Part shown: piece after piece, positions 7,392 to 16,858 of the stretch
Layout of the letters: the number at the start of each line of letters is the position of its first letter
Position numbering within the stretch: the stretch's first letter is position 1
Assembly: GCF_021538615.1 (NCBI RefSeq)
Contig: NZ_JAJHIZ010000002.1
Coordinates: 1 to 64,000, forward strand
DNA from: Niabella agricola
Lineage (GTDB): Bacteria; Bacteroidota; Bacteroidia; Chitinophagales; Chitinophagaceae
Length of the DNA stretch: 64,000 bases
Direction of reading: 5' to 3'
The notes under the pieces: model-generated
What the model was told of the DNA's origin: nothing
Database searches by the model: none
Seen by the model: only the letters and a program-made list of their open reading frames with translations
Translations under genes and position numbers: made by a program

Positions 7392-9290
7392 TTAGCCCTT
7401 GACCTTACTGCCTATAATAAGTATGGGGACCTTTAACCGATGCCGTACATTGTTGATGGTGCTGCCATATATAAAATCTTTCAGTCCCTTATGTCCATGC
7501 GCCCCCATCACCAGCAGGTCGGCTTTATGATCCATAACGATCCTTGGGATTTCACGGGATGCAATGCCATAGCCAAGTTCCCATACTACGTTGTATCCTT
7601 TTTGACGGATCTGTTTGGCATAGCCGTCTAAATATGCCTTATCTGTTTTTGATTCCTCGTCTTTTATTTCCTTGTTATTGAACCGTGCCGCCACGCTTTC
7701 AACCACGTGGATCAGTACGAATTTTGTCTGGGTGTTTCCCTGTCGTAAAGCCTGTGTGATGAGTATGCTGTCAGTTTTCCCAAAATCAACCGCAATGGCG
7801 ATGATGTGATATATGTTAACGCCGTTTGTAAGATCAAGAGCCGCAGGCTCGGGATGAACGGGGGAAAAGCTTGGTTTAAGCTTTCTTTTGCTGAAAGGAT
7901 AAAAGATGGTATAGGCTAACAAGATCAGGATTCCGGTGCTCGCCAGGATGATCAGCAGCTTCCAGCCCCAGGAAGCAGTGGTGGCAAAATAACCGGTGAT
8001 GGCGTCGGCGACCATGCGGCCGTTTAAATAGATCAGCACGGCCGTGATGATCCATGCAAACAATTTCGTAACCGTTTTGATGGTAAATACCCCCATGGTG
8101 TTCCGGTCGCTTACAAAATGAATCAGCGGAATGATAGCAAATCCCAGCTGCATGCTCAATACCACCTGGCTGAAGATGAGCAGCTGGTCTACTTCGTTTT
8201 CGCCGTAAATGCCAATGACCAGGATAGCGGGAACGATAGCAATAAGCCGGGTCAGCAAACGGCGCACCAAGGGATTGATCCGCAGTTTTAAATATCCTTC
8301 CATAATGATCTGCCCCGCCAGCGTGCCGGTTACCGTGCTGCTTTGGCCGGCAGCGATTAATGCCACAGCAAAAAGCTTGGAGGCAAAGTTGCTGCCGAGA
8401 TGGCTGGGCAATAACTCGTAGGCCTGGCGGATCTCTGCTACATCGGTTCTGCCGGTTTTAAAAAAAACGGTAGCAGCCAGCACCAGGATGGCGGCATTGA
8501 CCAGGAATGCCATATTCAGTGCAATGGCACTGTCCCAGAAATTATACTTTAGTGCCTTCCGGATGCCTTCTTCAGTATTTTTAAATTTCCGGGTCTGTAC
8601 CAGGGCCGAGTGCAGGTAAAGGTTGTGCGGCATTACCGTGGCGCCAATGATACCGATGGCAATATATAAGGCGGCATCATTCTGGATATGGGGTACAAAG
8701 CCGGAGGCCATTTCCCGGGGATCGGGTGATGCAATAATGATCTGCACCAGGAATGACATGCCAATGATAAAGATCAGCCCGATCACAAAGGCTTCCAGCT
8801 TGCGCATGCCGAACCGCTGCAACAGCATCAGTAAAAAAGTATCCAGCACGGTAATCAGTACCCCATACATCAACGGCATGCCCGTTAGCAATTGCAACCC
8901 GATAGCCATGCCCAGCACTTCTGCCAGGTCGGTAGCGGCAATGGCAATTTCCGCCAGTAGGTACAGGATAAAATTGACGCCCCGCGGATAGGTCTCGCGG
9001 TTAGCCTGCGCCAGGTCCTTATGCCGTACGATTCCTAAACGGGCGGAAAGGCTTTGAAGCAGGAGCGCCATCAGGTTGCTCATCAGCAATACCCACAATA
9101 AGCTATATCCAAACTGGCTGCCACCAGCGAGATCCGTTGCCCAATTGCCGGGATCCATATATCCCACGCTGACCAGGTATGCCGGTCCGAAAAATGAAAG
9201 GATCCGCCGCCATTTGGGCTTATTGGTTTGAGTCGTATCTACCGACTGATGTACTTCGCTCAATGAAATATCGGAATGATGTTTATTCAT
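7392..9290 (-). CDS. mntH: Nramp-family Mn2+/Fe2+ transporter fused to a universal-stress domain
   Basis: A 632-residue inner-membrane protein. Residues about 30-450 form an Nramp transporter that imports Mn2+ (or Fe2+) with protons. It has the D-P-G-N motif at 46-49 in the first helix and M-P-H at 220-222 in the sixth; both contribute the metal site. Residues about 480-632 form a UspA domain with the ATP-binding signature G-A-H-G-H-K-G followed by G-S-T. Typical MntH is about 410 residues and has no such tail, so the domain is a fusion predicted on the cytoplasmic side. The start codon overlaps the end of the regulator gene by 8 bases, so the two are translationally coupled. Confidence 0.92.
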   Translation of the reverse strand: MNKHHSDISLSEVHQSVDTTQTNKPKWRRILSFFGPAYLVSVGYMDPGNWATDLAGGSQFGYSLLWVLLMSNLMALLLQSLSARLGIVRHKDLAQANRETYPRGVNFILYLLAEIAIAATDLAEVLGMAIGLQLLTGMPLMYGVLITVLDTFLLMLLQRFGMRKLEAFVIGLIFIIGMSFLVQIIIASPDPREMASGFVPHIQNDAALYIAIGIIGATVMPHNLYLHSALVQTRKFKNTEEGIRKALKYNFWDSAIALNMAFLVNAAILVLAATVFFKTGRTDVAEIRQAYELLPSHLGSNFASKLFAVALIAAGQSSTVTGTLAGQIIMEGYLKLRINPLVRRLLTRLIAIVPAILVIGIYGENEVDQLLIFSQVVLSMQLGFAIIPLIHFVSDRNTMGVFTIKTVTKLFAWIITAVLIYLNGRMVADAITGYFATTASWGWKLLIILASTGILILLAYTIFYPFSKRKLKPSFSPVHPEPAALDLTNGVNIYHIIAIAVDFGKTDSILITQALRQGNTQTKFVLIHVVESVAARFNNKEIKDEESKTDKAYLDGYAKQIRQKGYNVVWELGYGIASREIPRIVMDHKADLLVMGAHGHKGLKDFIYGSTINNVRHRLKVPILIIGSKVKG

Positions 9291-9951
9291 GGCCCTTTAC
9301 TAAAATGTTTTGCGATAGTTCTTTTGATATCTGTGTCGTTTGTTTGCCCCCGGTTTTTATTTCCAGCGACTGGTCGTACGAAAACCGTTTCCGGACTTCA
9401 AGCAGGGTGCCGATTTTTATATTTTTTTCATCCAGCAGCTCCAGTATGCCTGTTGATTGATCGGCGATCTGAACCACTTCTACGGGCGTCTGCAACGGTA
9501 TCTCCGATAACAGCTTATTGGAGCGTTTGGCAATATGTCCTTTTTCATCCGGGATAGGATCGCCGTGGGGGTCAATGCGGGGAAACCCTAAAAAGGCATC
9601 GAGCTTGTTGATCAGACTGATGCTGCCTACGTGCTCCAGCTCTTCTGCAATATCGTGTACTTCATCCCAATTAAACCCAAGTTTTTTTGAGAGGAAGTAT
9701 TCCCAGAGCCGGTGCCGCCGGATGATCATCAGGGCTGTTTTCCGGCCTCCATCGGTGAGGTTACAGCCATAATAGGCCCTATAGTGAACGATTTTTTTCT
9801 GTTTTAGTTTTTTAAGCATATCCGTAACAGAAGCAGCTGCTGTTTTCAGCAGCTCTGAAAGCTCGTTGGTGCTCACCGGTTTCCCGTCCCGTTCCAGGTG
9901 ATAAATCGCTTTTATATAATTTTCTTCCGTATGCGAAAGATTTGAAGACAT
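9283..9951 (-). CDS. mntR: DtxR/MntR-family metal-dependent transcriptional regulator
   Basis: A 222-residue repressor starting at the ATG at 9951; the next upstream codon option is TTG. Residues 1-65 form a winged helix (T-E-E-N-Y-I-K-A-I-Y, then V-S-T-N-E-L and A-A-A-S-V-T-D-M). Residues about 70-140 form the metal-binding dimerisation domain with R-R-H-R-L-W-E and E-E-L-E-H-V; the Glu and His residues are ligand candidates. R-I-D-P-H-G-D-P-I-P is a family hallmark. The C-terminal part (about 150-220) is a FeoA/SH3-like domain. It is the first gene of an operon with the Nramp transporter and probably controls its own promoter, which carries a dyad. Confidence 0.92.
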   Translation of the reverse strand: MSSNLSHTEENYIKAIYHLERDGKPVSTNELSELLKTAAASVTDMLKKLKQKKIVHYRAYYGCNLTDGGRKTALMIIRRHRLWEYFLSKKLGFNWDEVHDIAEELEHVGSISLINKLDAFLGFPRIDPHGDPIPDEKGHIAKRSNKLLSEIPLQTPVEVVQIADQSTGILELLDEKNIKIGTLLEVRKRFSYDQSLEIKTGGKQTTQISKELSQNILVKGHE

Positions 9952-9962
9952 CAAAATAAAAA

Positions 9963-10000
9963 TTTAGACAAATCTAAAAAAAAGTTACAAGTAAGCGAAA
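9963..10000 (-). promoter_or_regulatory. mntR-mntH promoter overlapped by a TTTAGA dyad
   Basis: The dyad TTTAGA-CAAA-TCTAAA occupies 9963-9978. Read on the minus strand, 9976-9969 is TAGATTTG, an exact -7 box lying inside the dyad. Position 10000-9997 gives TTTC, a near -33 box 20 bases upstream. The leader would be about 10 bases. This arrangement fits metal-dependent repression by MntR itself. Confidence 0.65.
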
Positions 10001-10058
10001 ATTTTATTTTTTACACAGTTGCACCGGATTTTATTTATTTTGTTGTATAATTGAATGT

Positions 10059-11033
10059 ATGCGTAAACCTTTATACTGGTCCCTGATTATAGCGGCTGTA
10101 TTTCTGATTGCCTGTGGCGGAAAAAAGAAAAAGAAGATGACCGGCGATGAGGCGGTGAATATTGAGGAGTTTATGGAGGCGTATCCAACCTTGTCTCTTC
10201 CGTTTGTTTATGGGGATACGTCCTTTCCGGCGCATGAAAAGGATTCGCTGCGCATTGCTCCTGAAGTGTTACACCAGTTTATACCGGATTCCGTTACCCT
10301 TAAGGTTTTTGGTCCCCGTTCTCATCCGGCCTACTACCCGGTAGGGGCGGTTCAGGCAGGAAAAGGTGCTTTTTACCTGCTGACGAGAGGCATCGACCGG
10401 GACCGGAAGGTATTGCTGATTACTGCACATGATCAAAAAAAACAGTTCATCGCCGGTTTTCCGGTGATCAAACTGACACCGAATACCAACGTATCCATTT
10501 CTGTAACGATTGATCCGCGACTGAATATCAATAAGGATCTGACCCAGAAGTTGCCAAACGGTATTGAGATCAGCGGGCATGATGTTTTTGTGCTGAATGA
10601 AGCCGCAAAAAGCTTTTCACTGATTATGACGGACAGCCTGGGGGATGGTTTTACAGAATTGATCAATCCGATCGATACCCTGCCCCGCAAACAAAAATAT
10701 TCCGGCGACTACGGCGATAATAAAATGAACCTGATATCCATCCGCGACGGACAACGGGAAGGCCGGGTGCGGTTTTTTATCCACCTGGAGAAAAACGATA
10801 AAGAATGTGTGGGCGAACTAAAGGGAGATGCCCTGTTTGCTTCGCCAACCATTGCAGAGTACCGTCAGGGCGGTGATCCCTGCGTATTGCGTTTTATATT
10901 TGAAAACGACCGGGTTTCACTGGAAGAAGTAGAGGGGTGCGGTTCCAGGCTGGGCGCTTTGCAGTGTTCTTTTAACGGGGAATATTTAAAGAAAAAAGAA
11001 AAGAAGAAAGCAAACACCTCACACGGAAAATAA
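10059..11033 (+). CDS. Hypothetical lipoprotein
   Basis: A 324-residue protein with a lipoprotein signal: a short basic head, hydrophobic core and F-L-I-A-C with Cys near residue 19, then G-G and a run of Lys. The mature part contains no motif I recognise. It has several beta-rich stretches (S-V-T-L-K-V-F-G, V-R-F-F-I-H-L), two Cys pairs late in the chain (C-V-G-E, D-P-C-V, V-E-G-C, L-Q-C), and a Lys-rich end. It is divergent from mntR-mntH but I see no shared regulatory site. Probably an envelope protein of lineage-restricted family. Confidence 0.7.
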   Translation: MRKPLYWSLIIAAVFLIACGGKKKKKMTGDEAVNIEEFMEAYPTLSLPFVYGDTSFPAHEKDSLRIAPEVLHQFIPDSVTLKVFGPRSHPAYYPVGAVQAGKGAFYLLTRGIDRDRKVLLITAHDQKKQFIAGFPVIKLTPNTNVSISVTIDPRLNINKDLTQKLPNGIEISGHDVFVLNEAAKSFSLIMTDSLGDGFTELINPIDTLPRKQKYSGDYGDNKMNLISIRDGQREGRVRFFIHLEKNDKECVGELKGDALFASPTIAEYRQGGDPCVLRFIFENDRVSLEEVEGCGSRLGALQCSFNGEYLKKKEKKKANTSHGK

Positions 11034-11438
11034 TCACCGCAGCAGTACCCGGAATACGTACACGTACATATGGTCGCTAAAACAAACTTACATAAGGGGC
11101 TGCTTCAAAGTCATGATATTGGGGCAAGCTTTTGTCATAAAACAGGTCGCTTCATTGCCTGAAATCTTCGTGCTAATACGCTCATGCTTTTGCCGGATGG
11201 TATCTGCCTGGCAGACGGATCTCAAAGGCTGCGGGTCCTGGGTTTCTATGGGGAAGACCGCCAGTTGATCACATTGGTAAACCGGAAGCCGGTGCTATAG
11301 CCGGCCGATACGGATGGAGCAACAAAAGGAAGCGGCCAGGGTTTGATTAAAGCATCCCTGGTGCCGGTAAGAGCCGTGTTCCCGTATTTATTTGTACCTT
11401 GTAGCGGAATCATTGCTTAAACGATTAAATTTTCGCAT
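11034..11438. other. Intergenic region with possible decayed sequence
   Basis: No intact gene. GGGGCTGCTTCAAAGTCA at 11096-11113 resembles insertion-sequence ends of the general GGCTGTCTCAAAAG type, but I find no partner end. A short frame at 11183-11299 (about 38 codons, ending V-N-R-K-P-V-L) could be a gene remnant. Confidence 0.35.
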
Positions 11439-12908
11439 ATGAAAAAACAAACTGGTTCGCTTATACTGGGGACGCTGGCTGCATCCCTGGTTTTTTCTGC
11501 CTGTTCACGACAACAGGAAAATACGGCGGTGACGCCTGTACAAACAGTAGCGAAACGGAGCGCGTCTTCAATGGTTACGCCCGCAGCGCTGGACCTGATG
11601 AGCGGAAACCCGGTATTGCCTCCCTTTACTGCGGATCCGGATATCCTGTATGCCAACGGGCGCTATTATATTTATACTACCGCCAATGGTCCTACGGTAA
11701 ACGAATTTCACGCCTACTCCTCGGCTGATCTGCTGAACTGGACAGATGAAGGCGTGGTATTTAATTTGAACAACGTCAGCTGGTCGCATGCCGATGGCTG
11801 GGCCCCCAGCGTGGTGGCCCGCAACGGTCAGTATTATTTTTATTTTACGGCCAGTAAAAAGATCGGAGTGGCAGTGGGGCCGGGCCCCACCGGGCCGTTT
11901 ACCGATATCGGTGCACCGCTGGCCACAGGACTCGGTACGGATCCGATTGATCCGATGGCGTTTATTGATACAGACGGGCAGGCCTACCTGTACTGGGGGA
12001 ATACGACGCTGAACATCCAGAAACTGAACAACGATATGATCTCGTTCACCGGCACCCGGAGCAATACGAAGCCATCGAATTATTTTGAAGCCCCTTATAT
12101 GATCAAACGCAATGGGACGTATTACCTGATGTACTCCGTAAATGACTACCGCAACAGCGATTACCATGTGGAATACGCCACTGCTGCGTCACCCATGGGC
12201 CCCTGGACCGTTAAAGGGCGTATTACGGCTCCTAACGGCAATATTCTGGGGCCGGGGCATAATGCGGTGATTTCAAGGCCGGGCTGCAGTAGTGAATATT
12301 ATTTTGTGTATCACCGCAGAACCAGTACCAATGTAGATGAGCGGCAGGTGGCCATTGACCGCATGTTCTTTGATGCAGCGGGCAATATTATGCCGGTGAA
12401 TATTACTACCTCCGGTGTGATCGGGATTACGGGATCTGCACCCTGTACGGTTCCCAACCCGATGGCCAATGGAATCTATGCGATCCGGTCGAAAGTGAAT
12501 ACCAGTTCCGGGCAGGGACTTTACCTGGATATTCCTGCCTGTGCTACCGGGAATGCGGATGTGCGTACCTGGACGCGCACCAACTGTAACGGGCAGCGCT
12601 GGGCATTAACCTACCAGGGAAACGGATTTTACAAGATCATCTCGCAACAGCCCAATCATAAATCACTGGACCTGGATGCCTGCAAACTGGCCGTGGGAAC
12701 TAATATACAGGTTTGGGACCAGCTCAACAATGACTGCCAGCTCTGGCGGATCGAAGATGCCGGCAACGGTTGGTATCGTATAGTAGCAAAAGCCAGCGGC
12801 AACGTCATGGACCTGGCCAACGGAGATCCCACGCCGGGTGCCGATATCAGATCCTGGTCGTGGAATGGAAGCGATGCCCAGCTTTTCCGGTTTGAAGCGG
12901 CACCCTGA
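11439..12908 (+). CDS. Glycoside hydrolase family 43 lipoprotein with C-terminal ricin-type lectin domain
   Basis: A 489-residue lipoprotein; lipobox V-F-S-A-C puts the acylated Cys at 22. Residues about 55-340 form a five-bladed GH43 propeller. The candidate base is Asp66 (T-A-D-P-D-I), the pKa-modulating Asp is Asp171 (P-I-D-P-M-A-F), and the acid is Glu217 (Y-F-E-A-P-Y). GH43 enzymes act on arabinan, xylan or their side chains; the exact substrate is not readable. Residues about 345-489 form a ricin-B/CBM13-like beta-trefoil with repeated Q-x-W (Q-R-W, Q-L-W) and L-D-L/L-D-I units, probably binding polysaccharide. It is likely surface-exposed. It converges on the DUF6807 gene with only 6 bases between them. 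Confidence 0.9.
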   Translation: MKKQTGSLILGTLAASLVFSACSRQQENTAVTPVQTVAKRSASSMVTPAALDLMSGNPVLPPFTADPDILYANGRYYIYTTANGPTVNEFHAYSSADLLNWTDEGVVFNLNNVSWSHADGWAPSVVARNGQYYFYFTASKKIGVAVGPGPTGPFTDIGAPLATGLGTDPIDPMAFIDTDGQAYLYWGNTTLNIQKLNNDMISFTGTRSNTKPSNYFEAPYMIKRNGTYYLMYSVNDYRNSDYHVEYATAASPMGPWTVKGRITAPNGNILGPGHNAVISRPGCSSEYYFVYHRRTSTNVDERQVAIDRMFFDAAGNIMPVNITTSGVIGITGSAPCTVPNPMANGIYAIRSKVNTSSGQGLYLDIPACATGNADVRTWTRTNCNGQRWALTYQGNGFYKIISQQPNHKSLDLDACKLAVGTNIQVWDQLNNDCQLWRIEDAGNGWYRIVAKASGNVMDLANGDPTPGADIRSWSWNGSDAQLFRFEAAP

Positions 12909-12914
12909 CGCCTG

Positions 12915-13958
12915 TTAATAACGCGATTGTTTAAATGCAGCATCCATTGCGGCAGCTTCCGGAATAGTCAGGTCCTGCTGCGCTATAACGATCCGATAGG
13001 TAAATGTTTGCGACCGGCCCGGTTGCAATACCAGGTTTAAGGAGTCGCGTCCATTACTAAATACGGCCCTGCCCAGCGGATTAAGCGCAAACAAACCGTA
13101 ACCACGCGCATGCCAGTAAGTAGGATAGCCGGTATTGGAGGGATGGTCAAACATGGCAATGGTAACAGATGCCCCGTCTTTTTTTCCTTTGAGCATCGCC
13201 CAGGTTCCCTGGCTGCTCCATACGGCATCCCCGGTTTTTCCATTGGAGGCATAATACATACCTGTAGGTACCCCTGTGCCCGGAGCAGGCACCGTTGTTA
13301 TGTTCCCTTTATCATCTGTAAATGATTTTGAGGTTGCGGAAGGCATTTCCAGTTCTTTGGCAAGCCTGATGGCGAAGAAACCATCCTTTACATCTTTAAA
13401 TACAACCGGGTTCCTGAGTGCGGTTAGCGTGGTCTTACGGGTAATATAAAACCGGTTGTCCTTTATTTCAAAGAAATAGGTTGTATGCTCATTCAGAAAT
13501 GTTTCCTGCGCCTGATTGACCCAGGTTGCTGTAACCCCCAGTGTTGCCTTACGCCCAGACGCCGACTGATTCAGGATCTTTTGATGCACAATGGTGCCAT
13601 AGTGCTCTTTTTTTGCGGCAGCAATAGCTGATGAATTGTTCCAGAAATCGATCCCGTTTACGGATTCATAATTCATCCAGATGCCTACGTGATGCGGATG
13701 GTCGGTACTTTCACCGGGGATGGGCTTTACCGGGAATCCTCTGGTAACCGTGATCCCTCCAAGTGTATTTACTGGATACAGAAAGGGCTTGGCAATACTG
13801 TCTGTATAGCAGTAGGCGGTCAGCAGTTGCCCGTTATACAAAATATCTATCTGTTTCTGAGCAGGACGGGAGATCAGTTCGAAACCGTTCCGGGTGGTTT
13901 GTGCGGCCACTGTTGTGCAAGCAAAAAATGAGAACAGGACAAGGAGACTTTTTTTCAT
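12915..13958 (-). CDS. PmoA-like/DUF6807 family secreted protein
   Basis: A 347-residue protein with a Sec signal peptide (M-K-K-S-L-L, hydrophobic core, V-A-A-Q). Family features include F-L-Y-P-V-N-T-L-G-G, then D-H-P-H-H-V-G-I-W (a conserved His cluster), W-A-M-L-K-G, and F-D-H-P-S-N-T-G-Y-P-T-Y-W-H-A-R-G-Y-G near the C-terminus. The family is annotated PmoA-like/DUF6807; despite the name there is no reason to link it to methane oxidation. In Bacteroidota it is often found among carbohydrate-use genes, which fits the GH43 neighbour. The His clusters suggest a metal or sugar site, but this is inference. Confidence 0.8.
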   Translation of the reverse strand: MKKSLLVLFSFFACTTVAAQTTRNGFELISRPAQKQIDILYNGQLLTAYCYTDSIAKPFLYPVNTLGGITVTRGFPVKPIPGESTDHPHHVGIWMNYESVNGIDFWNNSSAIAAAKKEHYGTIVHQKILNQSASGRKATLGVTATWVNQAQETFLNEHTTYFFEIKDNRFYITRKTTLTALRNPVVFKDVKDGFFAIRLAKELEMPSATSKSFTDDKGNITTVPAPGTGVPTGMYYASNGKTGDAVWSSQGTWAMLKGKKDGASVTIAMFDHPSNTGYPTYWHARGYGLFALNPLGRAVFSNGRDSLNLVLQPGRSQTFTYRIVIAQQDLTIPEAAAMDAAFKQSRY

Positions 13959-13988
13959 ATGATGCTTTTAAAGAATCGTGAAGGAGTT

Positions 13989-13996
13989 CAAAGATA
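13989..13996 (-). promoter_or_regulatory. -7 box for the DUF6807 gene
   Basis: CAAAGATA on the plus strand reads TATCTTTG on the minus strand, 31 bases before the ATG. No good -33 box at standard spacing. Confidence 0.45.
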
Positions 13997-14080
13997 AGAA
14001 AGGCCAACAAAGAGGAGAAATGAAAACTGCGGCTTACCATTTTCACCTGGTGACCGCAGTTTTCTGTGGTGGATATTGGA

Positions 14081-16492
14081 TCAGAAGCGGTAGCTGACAC
14101 TGAACCGGATGTTGCGCGGCGGTTCCGTTTGGTAATAATAGGCCGGTTTTACCGAGCTCCAGTCACCATATACGGCAGGCAGCTCGTAATAGGAGCCGGT
14201 GTACAGATAGCTGTTAAGTACGTTGAACAGATTTAACGTAAAGCGGTACCGGTCCTGTGTATAAAATAACCCGGCATCCAGCTTGAAGTAATCCGGCAAC
14301 TGCTGACCCTGTGTGGACCAGCCGGTGTGCCGGCCGATCAATGAGGTAAATCCTCCAGAAATACCCAGGCCCTGTAGTATTCCTTGTTGCAGCTCATAAG
14401 AGAGCCAGGCATTGGAAGTATGTTTTGCATAGCCAGGTATGATCGTTCCTACGGTATAGCTACCCGCTGCCCCCGACGAAACTTTGGTAATCAGACTTTC
14501 CGTAAAGGCATAGTTAGCCATAGCGGTGAATCCGGGAAGGATGCTGCCTCTTGCGTCGAATTCGATACCCCGGGCCGTTTTTTCTCCGAGAACAATGCTG
14601 GTGGGCTGATTGGGATTAGGCGCATTAGGATCGGCTGTCAGCTCGTTTTGCTTTAAGATACGGTATACAGACAGTGTGGTCAGCCACCGGTCGTGAAGCC
14701 AGCTTTTCTTGATCCCCAGCTCCATGTTATTGCCGGTGATGGGTTTTATTTTACCTCCGTTGCTGAGTGTACCCGATTGCGGAATAAATGCCTGGTCATA
14801 TAAGCCATATACAGACAGGTTTTTGCTAACTGAATAACTAAGACCGGTTCGGGGGGTAAAATGCCTTGCCTTCGAATAGTTGGTCCCCGTTCCATAGATC
14901 TGGCTCACGTCAGTATAGCGGCCGGCAAGGGTCCATCGCAAACGGTCCTGAAAGAAAGCCAGCTCATCTTGTATATATACGCTGGAATACCGCTGTGTCT
15001 GGATTCCTCCCGCTGCAATAGCCCGTTCTTCTAACGGTTTGCTTCGGTCAAATTCCGGGTAGCCATTTACCGGAATGTTATAATCCGGATGTGCGGGATC
15101 AAATAATGCTCCTATGGAATCGAGATTATGTGATTGTCCCCAGTCTGCATAATATTTTTTATTAGCGGCATCCACACCCGTCAGCACGTGGTGCCGGATG
15201 CTGCCGGTGTGAAATGCTCCGTTTAAGAATACCTGTCCCAGTGCCATATTGCTTTTGGCGTCCCAGATACCAACATTGCGGATCAGGTGGCCGGTAATGG
15301 AATCCATCATGGATGGCCAGGAACTCATACCTGCCTGGTTGTAGTTAAAATAAGCACCTTGTGCGGTAATCTTCCAGTTGGTATTAAACGCATGCTCAAA
15401 CGTAAGGTATCCGCTTTGATCATTGATGCGGGTGGGTGGCAGGCCGGGATTGGTAAAGCTGAGGTTGCGCGGATAAGTGCCATACCCGGATTTAGAGAAG
15501 ATGTAATACGATCCAACCTCCGTCATCTTTGCAAACTGGCCATTATACTCCAGTGTTAGCTTGGTGTTTGGGTCGAGCTGATAAGAGATCACGGGTGCCA
15601 GCACATACCGGTTGTTGTATTCAAAATCACGGTGCGCACCGCGGTTCTGTGCTGCCATGTTCAACCGGTATAAAATTTTTTTGTCTTTGCTAAGCGATCC
15701 GTCAAGGTCAAGACTGCCCCGGTAAAGGTCGAAGCTGCCCATGGTAAGATCGATAGCTCCTTTGGTGGTGCCCGTGGGTTTTTTGGTAACGATATTATAT
15801 AGGCCGCTGGGATCTCCATTGGCCAGCATAAACCCTGCAGGACCTTTTACAAACTCCACCCGGTCTACAAAACTCATGTCTTCAGTAAGCGGCCCCCAGT
15901 ACGAAGCCACTACGTTAAAGCCATTTCGAAACGCCTGTATCTGGGAGCCGCGTGTGGTAATATTGGCATAGAGATCGCCCCAATGCTCAATCCGTGTAGT
16001 GCCGCTTACGTTCCGTACCAGTCCATCACTCATGCTGATCGTCTGCTGCTGTGCCAGGGTGGTCTGGTCAATCACCTGTATGTTTTGTGGCGTTTCAAGC
16101 AACGGGGTTTTCAGGCGCAAACTTACCGAAGCGTGTTCGATACTCTTACGCGCATTTACAAATACCGCGTCCAGCTGTTGGGCCGTTTCGTTAATTACAA
16201 AATCGGCTTTAAGCGTTGTTCCTTTTGCGAGGGTGATGTTTTTTTGCTGGGTGGTGGTTTCGGCAGCCGAGAGCAACAGGGTCCAGGATCCCGGTTTGAT
16301 ATTTTTGATTTCATAGAATCCCCGGTCATCACTTTGTACGGCATGTGGTGTGCCCTCAACGGTGACGGTGATATAGGGCGCAGGCTTTCCATCGGAGGTG
16401 GTAACGAAGCCCTGTATTTTTCCGGACTGGGCAAAAAGGGGCGCAACGGTCAAAAAGAGGAGTATTGATAATAATGTGTGCTTCTGTTTCAT
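14081..16492 (-). CDS. TonB-dependent siderophore-type receptor
   Basis: An 803-residue outer-membrane receptor. A signal peptide ends at L-F-A-Q. Residues about 24-105 form a CarboxypepD-regulatory-like domain (G-K-I-Q-G-F-V-T-T). The plug (about 125-235) has T-P-Q-N-I-Q-V-I-D, the siderophore-receptor form, plus V-E-F-V-K-G-P-A and G-L-Y-N-I-V-T-K-K-P. A 22-strand barrel follows, with S-V-Y-I-Q-D-E, ending in F-S-V-S-Y-R-F, a classic outer-membrane C-terminus. It lacks a SusD partner, so ferric-siderophore uptake is more likely than glycan uptake. No siderophore genes lie nearby. Confidence 0.9.
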   Translation of the reverse strand: MKQKHTLLSILLFLTVAPLFAQSGKIQGFVTTSDGKPAPYITVTVEGTPHAVQSDDRGFYEIKNIKPGSWTLLLSAAETTTQQKNITLAKGTTLKADFVINETAQQLDAVFVNARKSIEHASVSLRLKTPLLETPQNIQVIDQTTLAQQQTISMSDGLVRNVSGTTRIEHWGDLYANITTRGSQIQAFRNGFNVVASYWGPLTEDMSFVDRVEFVKGPAGFMLANGDPSGLYNIVTKKPTGTTKGAIDLTMGSFDLYRGSLDLDGSLSKDKKILYRLNMAAQNRGAHRDFEYNNRYVLAPVISYQLDPNTKLTLEYNGQFAKMTEVGSYYIFSKSGYGTYPRNLSFTNPGLPPTRINDQSGYLTFEHAFNTNWKITAQGAYFNYNQAGMSSWPSMMDSITGHLIRNVGIWDAKSNMALGQVFLNGAFHTGSIRHHVLTGVDAANKKYYADWGQSHNLDSIGALFDPAHPDYNIPVNGYPEFDRSKPLEERAIAAGGIQTQRYSSVYIQDELAFFQDRLRWTLAGRYTDVSQIYGTGTNYSKARHFTPRTGLSYSVSKNLSVYGLYDQAFIPQSGTLSNGGKIKPITGNNMELGIKKSWLHDRWLTTLSVYRILKQNELTADPNAPNPNQPTSIVLGEKTARGIEFDARGSILPGFTAMANYAFTESLITKVSSGAAGSYTVGTIIPGYAKHTSNAWLSYELQQGILQGLGISGGFTSLIGRHTGWSTQGQQLPDYFKLDAGLFYTQDRYRFTLNLFNVLNSYLYTGSYYELPAVYGDWSSVKPAYYYQTEPPRNIRFSVSYRF

Positions 16493-16514
16493 AATCGTTC
16501 TGCATTAAGAAGCG

Positions 16515-16522
16515 CAAATCTA
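16515..16522 (-). promoter_or_regulatory. -7 box for the TonB receptor
   Basis: CAAATCTA on the plus strand reads TAGATTTG on the minus strand, 23 bases before the ATG; the same variant as in the mntR promoter but without an obvious dyad. Confidence 0.5.
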
Positions 16523-16806
16523 TTTTACAGTAAAAAGGATCGTTTACGCTATCGGGAAAAAGAAAGCGCGGGCCGTTTTTATTACATTGAGATTACAATT
16601 GAAGAAACGGATGGGCACCCATCGCATAGATGAGCTCGTCTGAAGAATGACGGGAATAGCTATGATTGATTGTGCAGCAAGCCCTCACGGTAATCCCCGC
16701 CGGACTGGAGATGTCAGCAGCGGCTCGTAGTATGGTTTTGCGCATGTCTTCGATTTCAACAGGTGCCAAGTGACCCGCTGCCGCTATTATTCGTACAACA
16801 AAAAGA

Positions 16807-16830
16807 AGAGACCACCGTGAGGTGGTCTCT
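16807..16830 (-). terminator. secDF terminator
   Basis: AGAGACCACC and GGTGGTCTCT form a perfect 10-base stem with a 4-base loop. On the minus strand it is followed by TCTTTTTG. It lies 28 bases after the secDF stop. The rest of the gap 16523-16858 shows nothing further. Confidence 0.8.
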
Positions 16831-16858
16831 TTATCATTCAGCATACAATAAATCCTGA

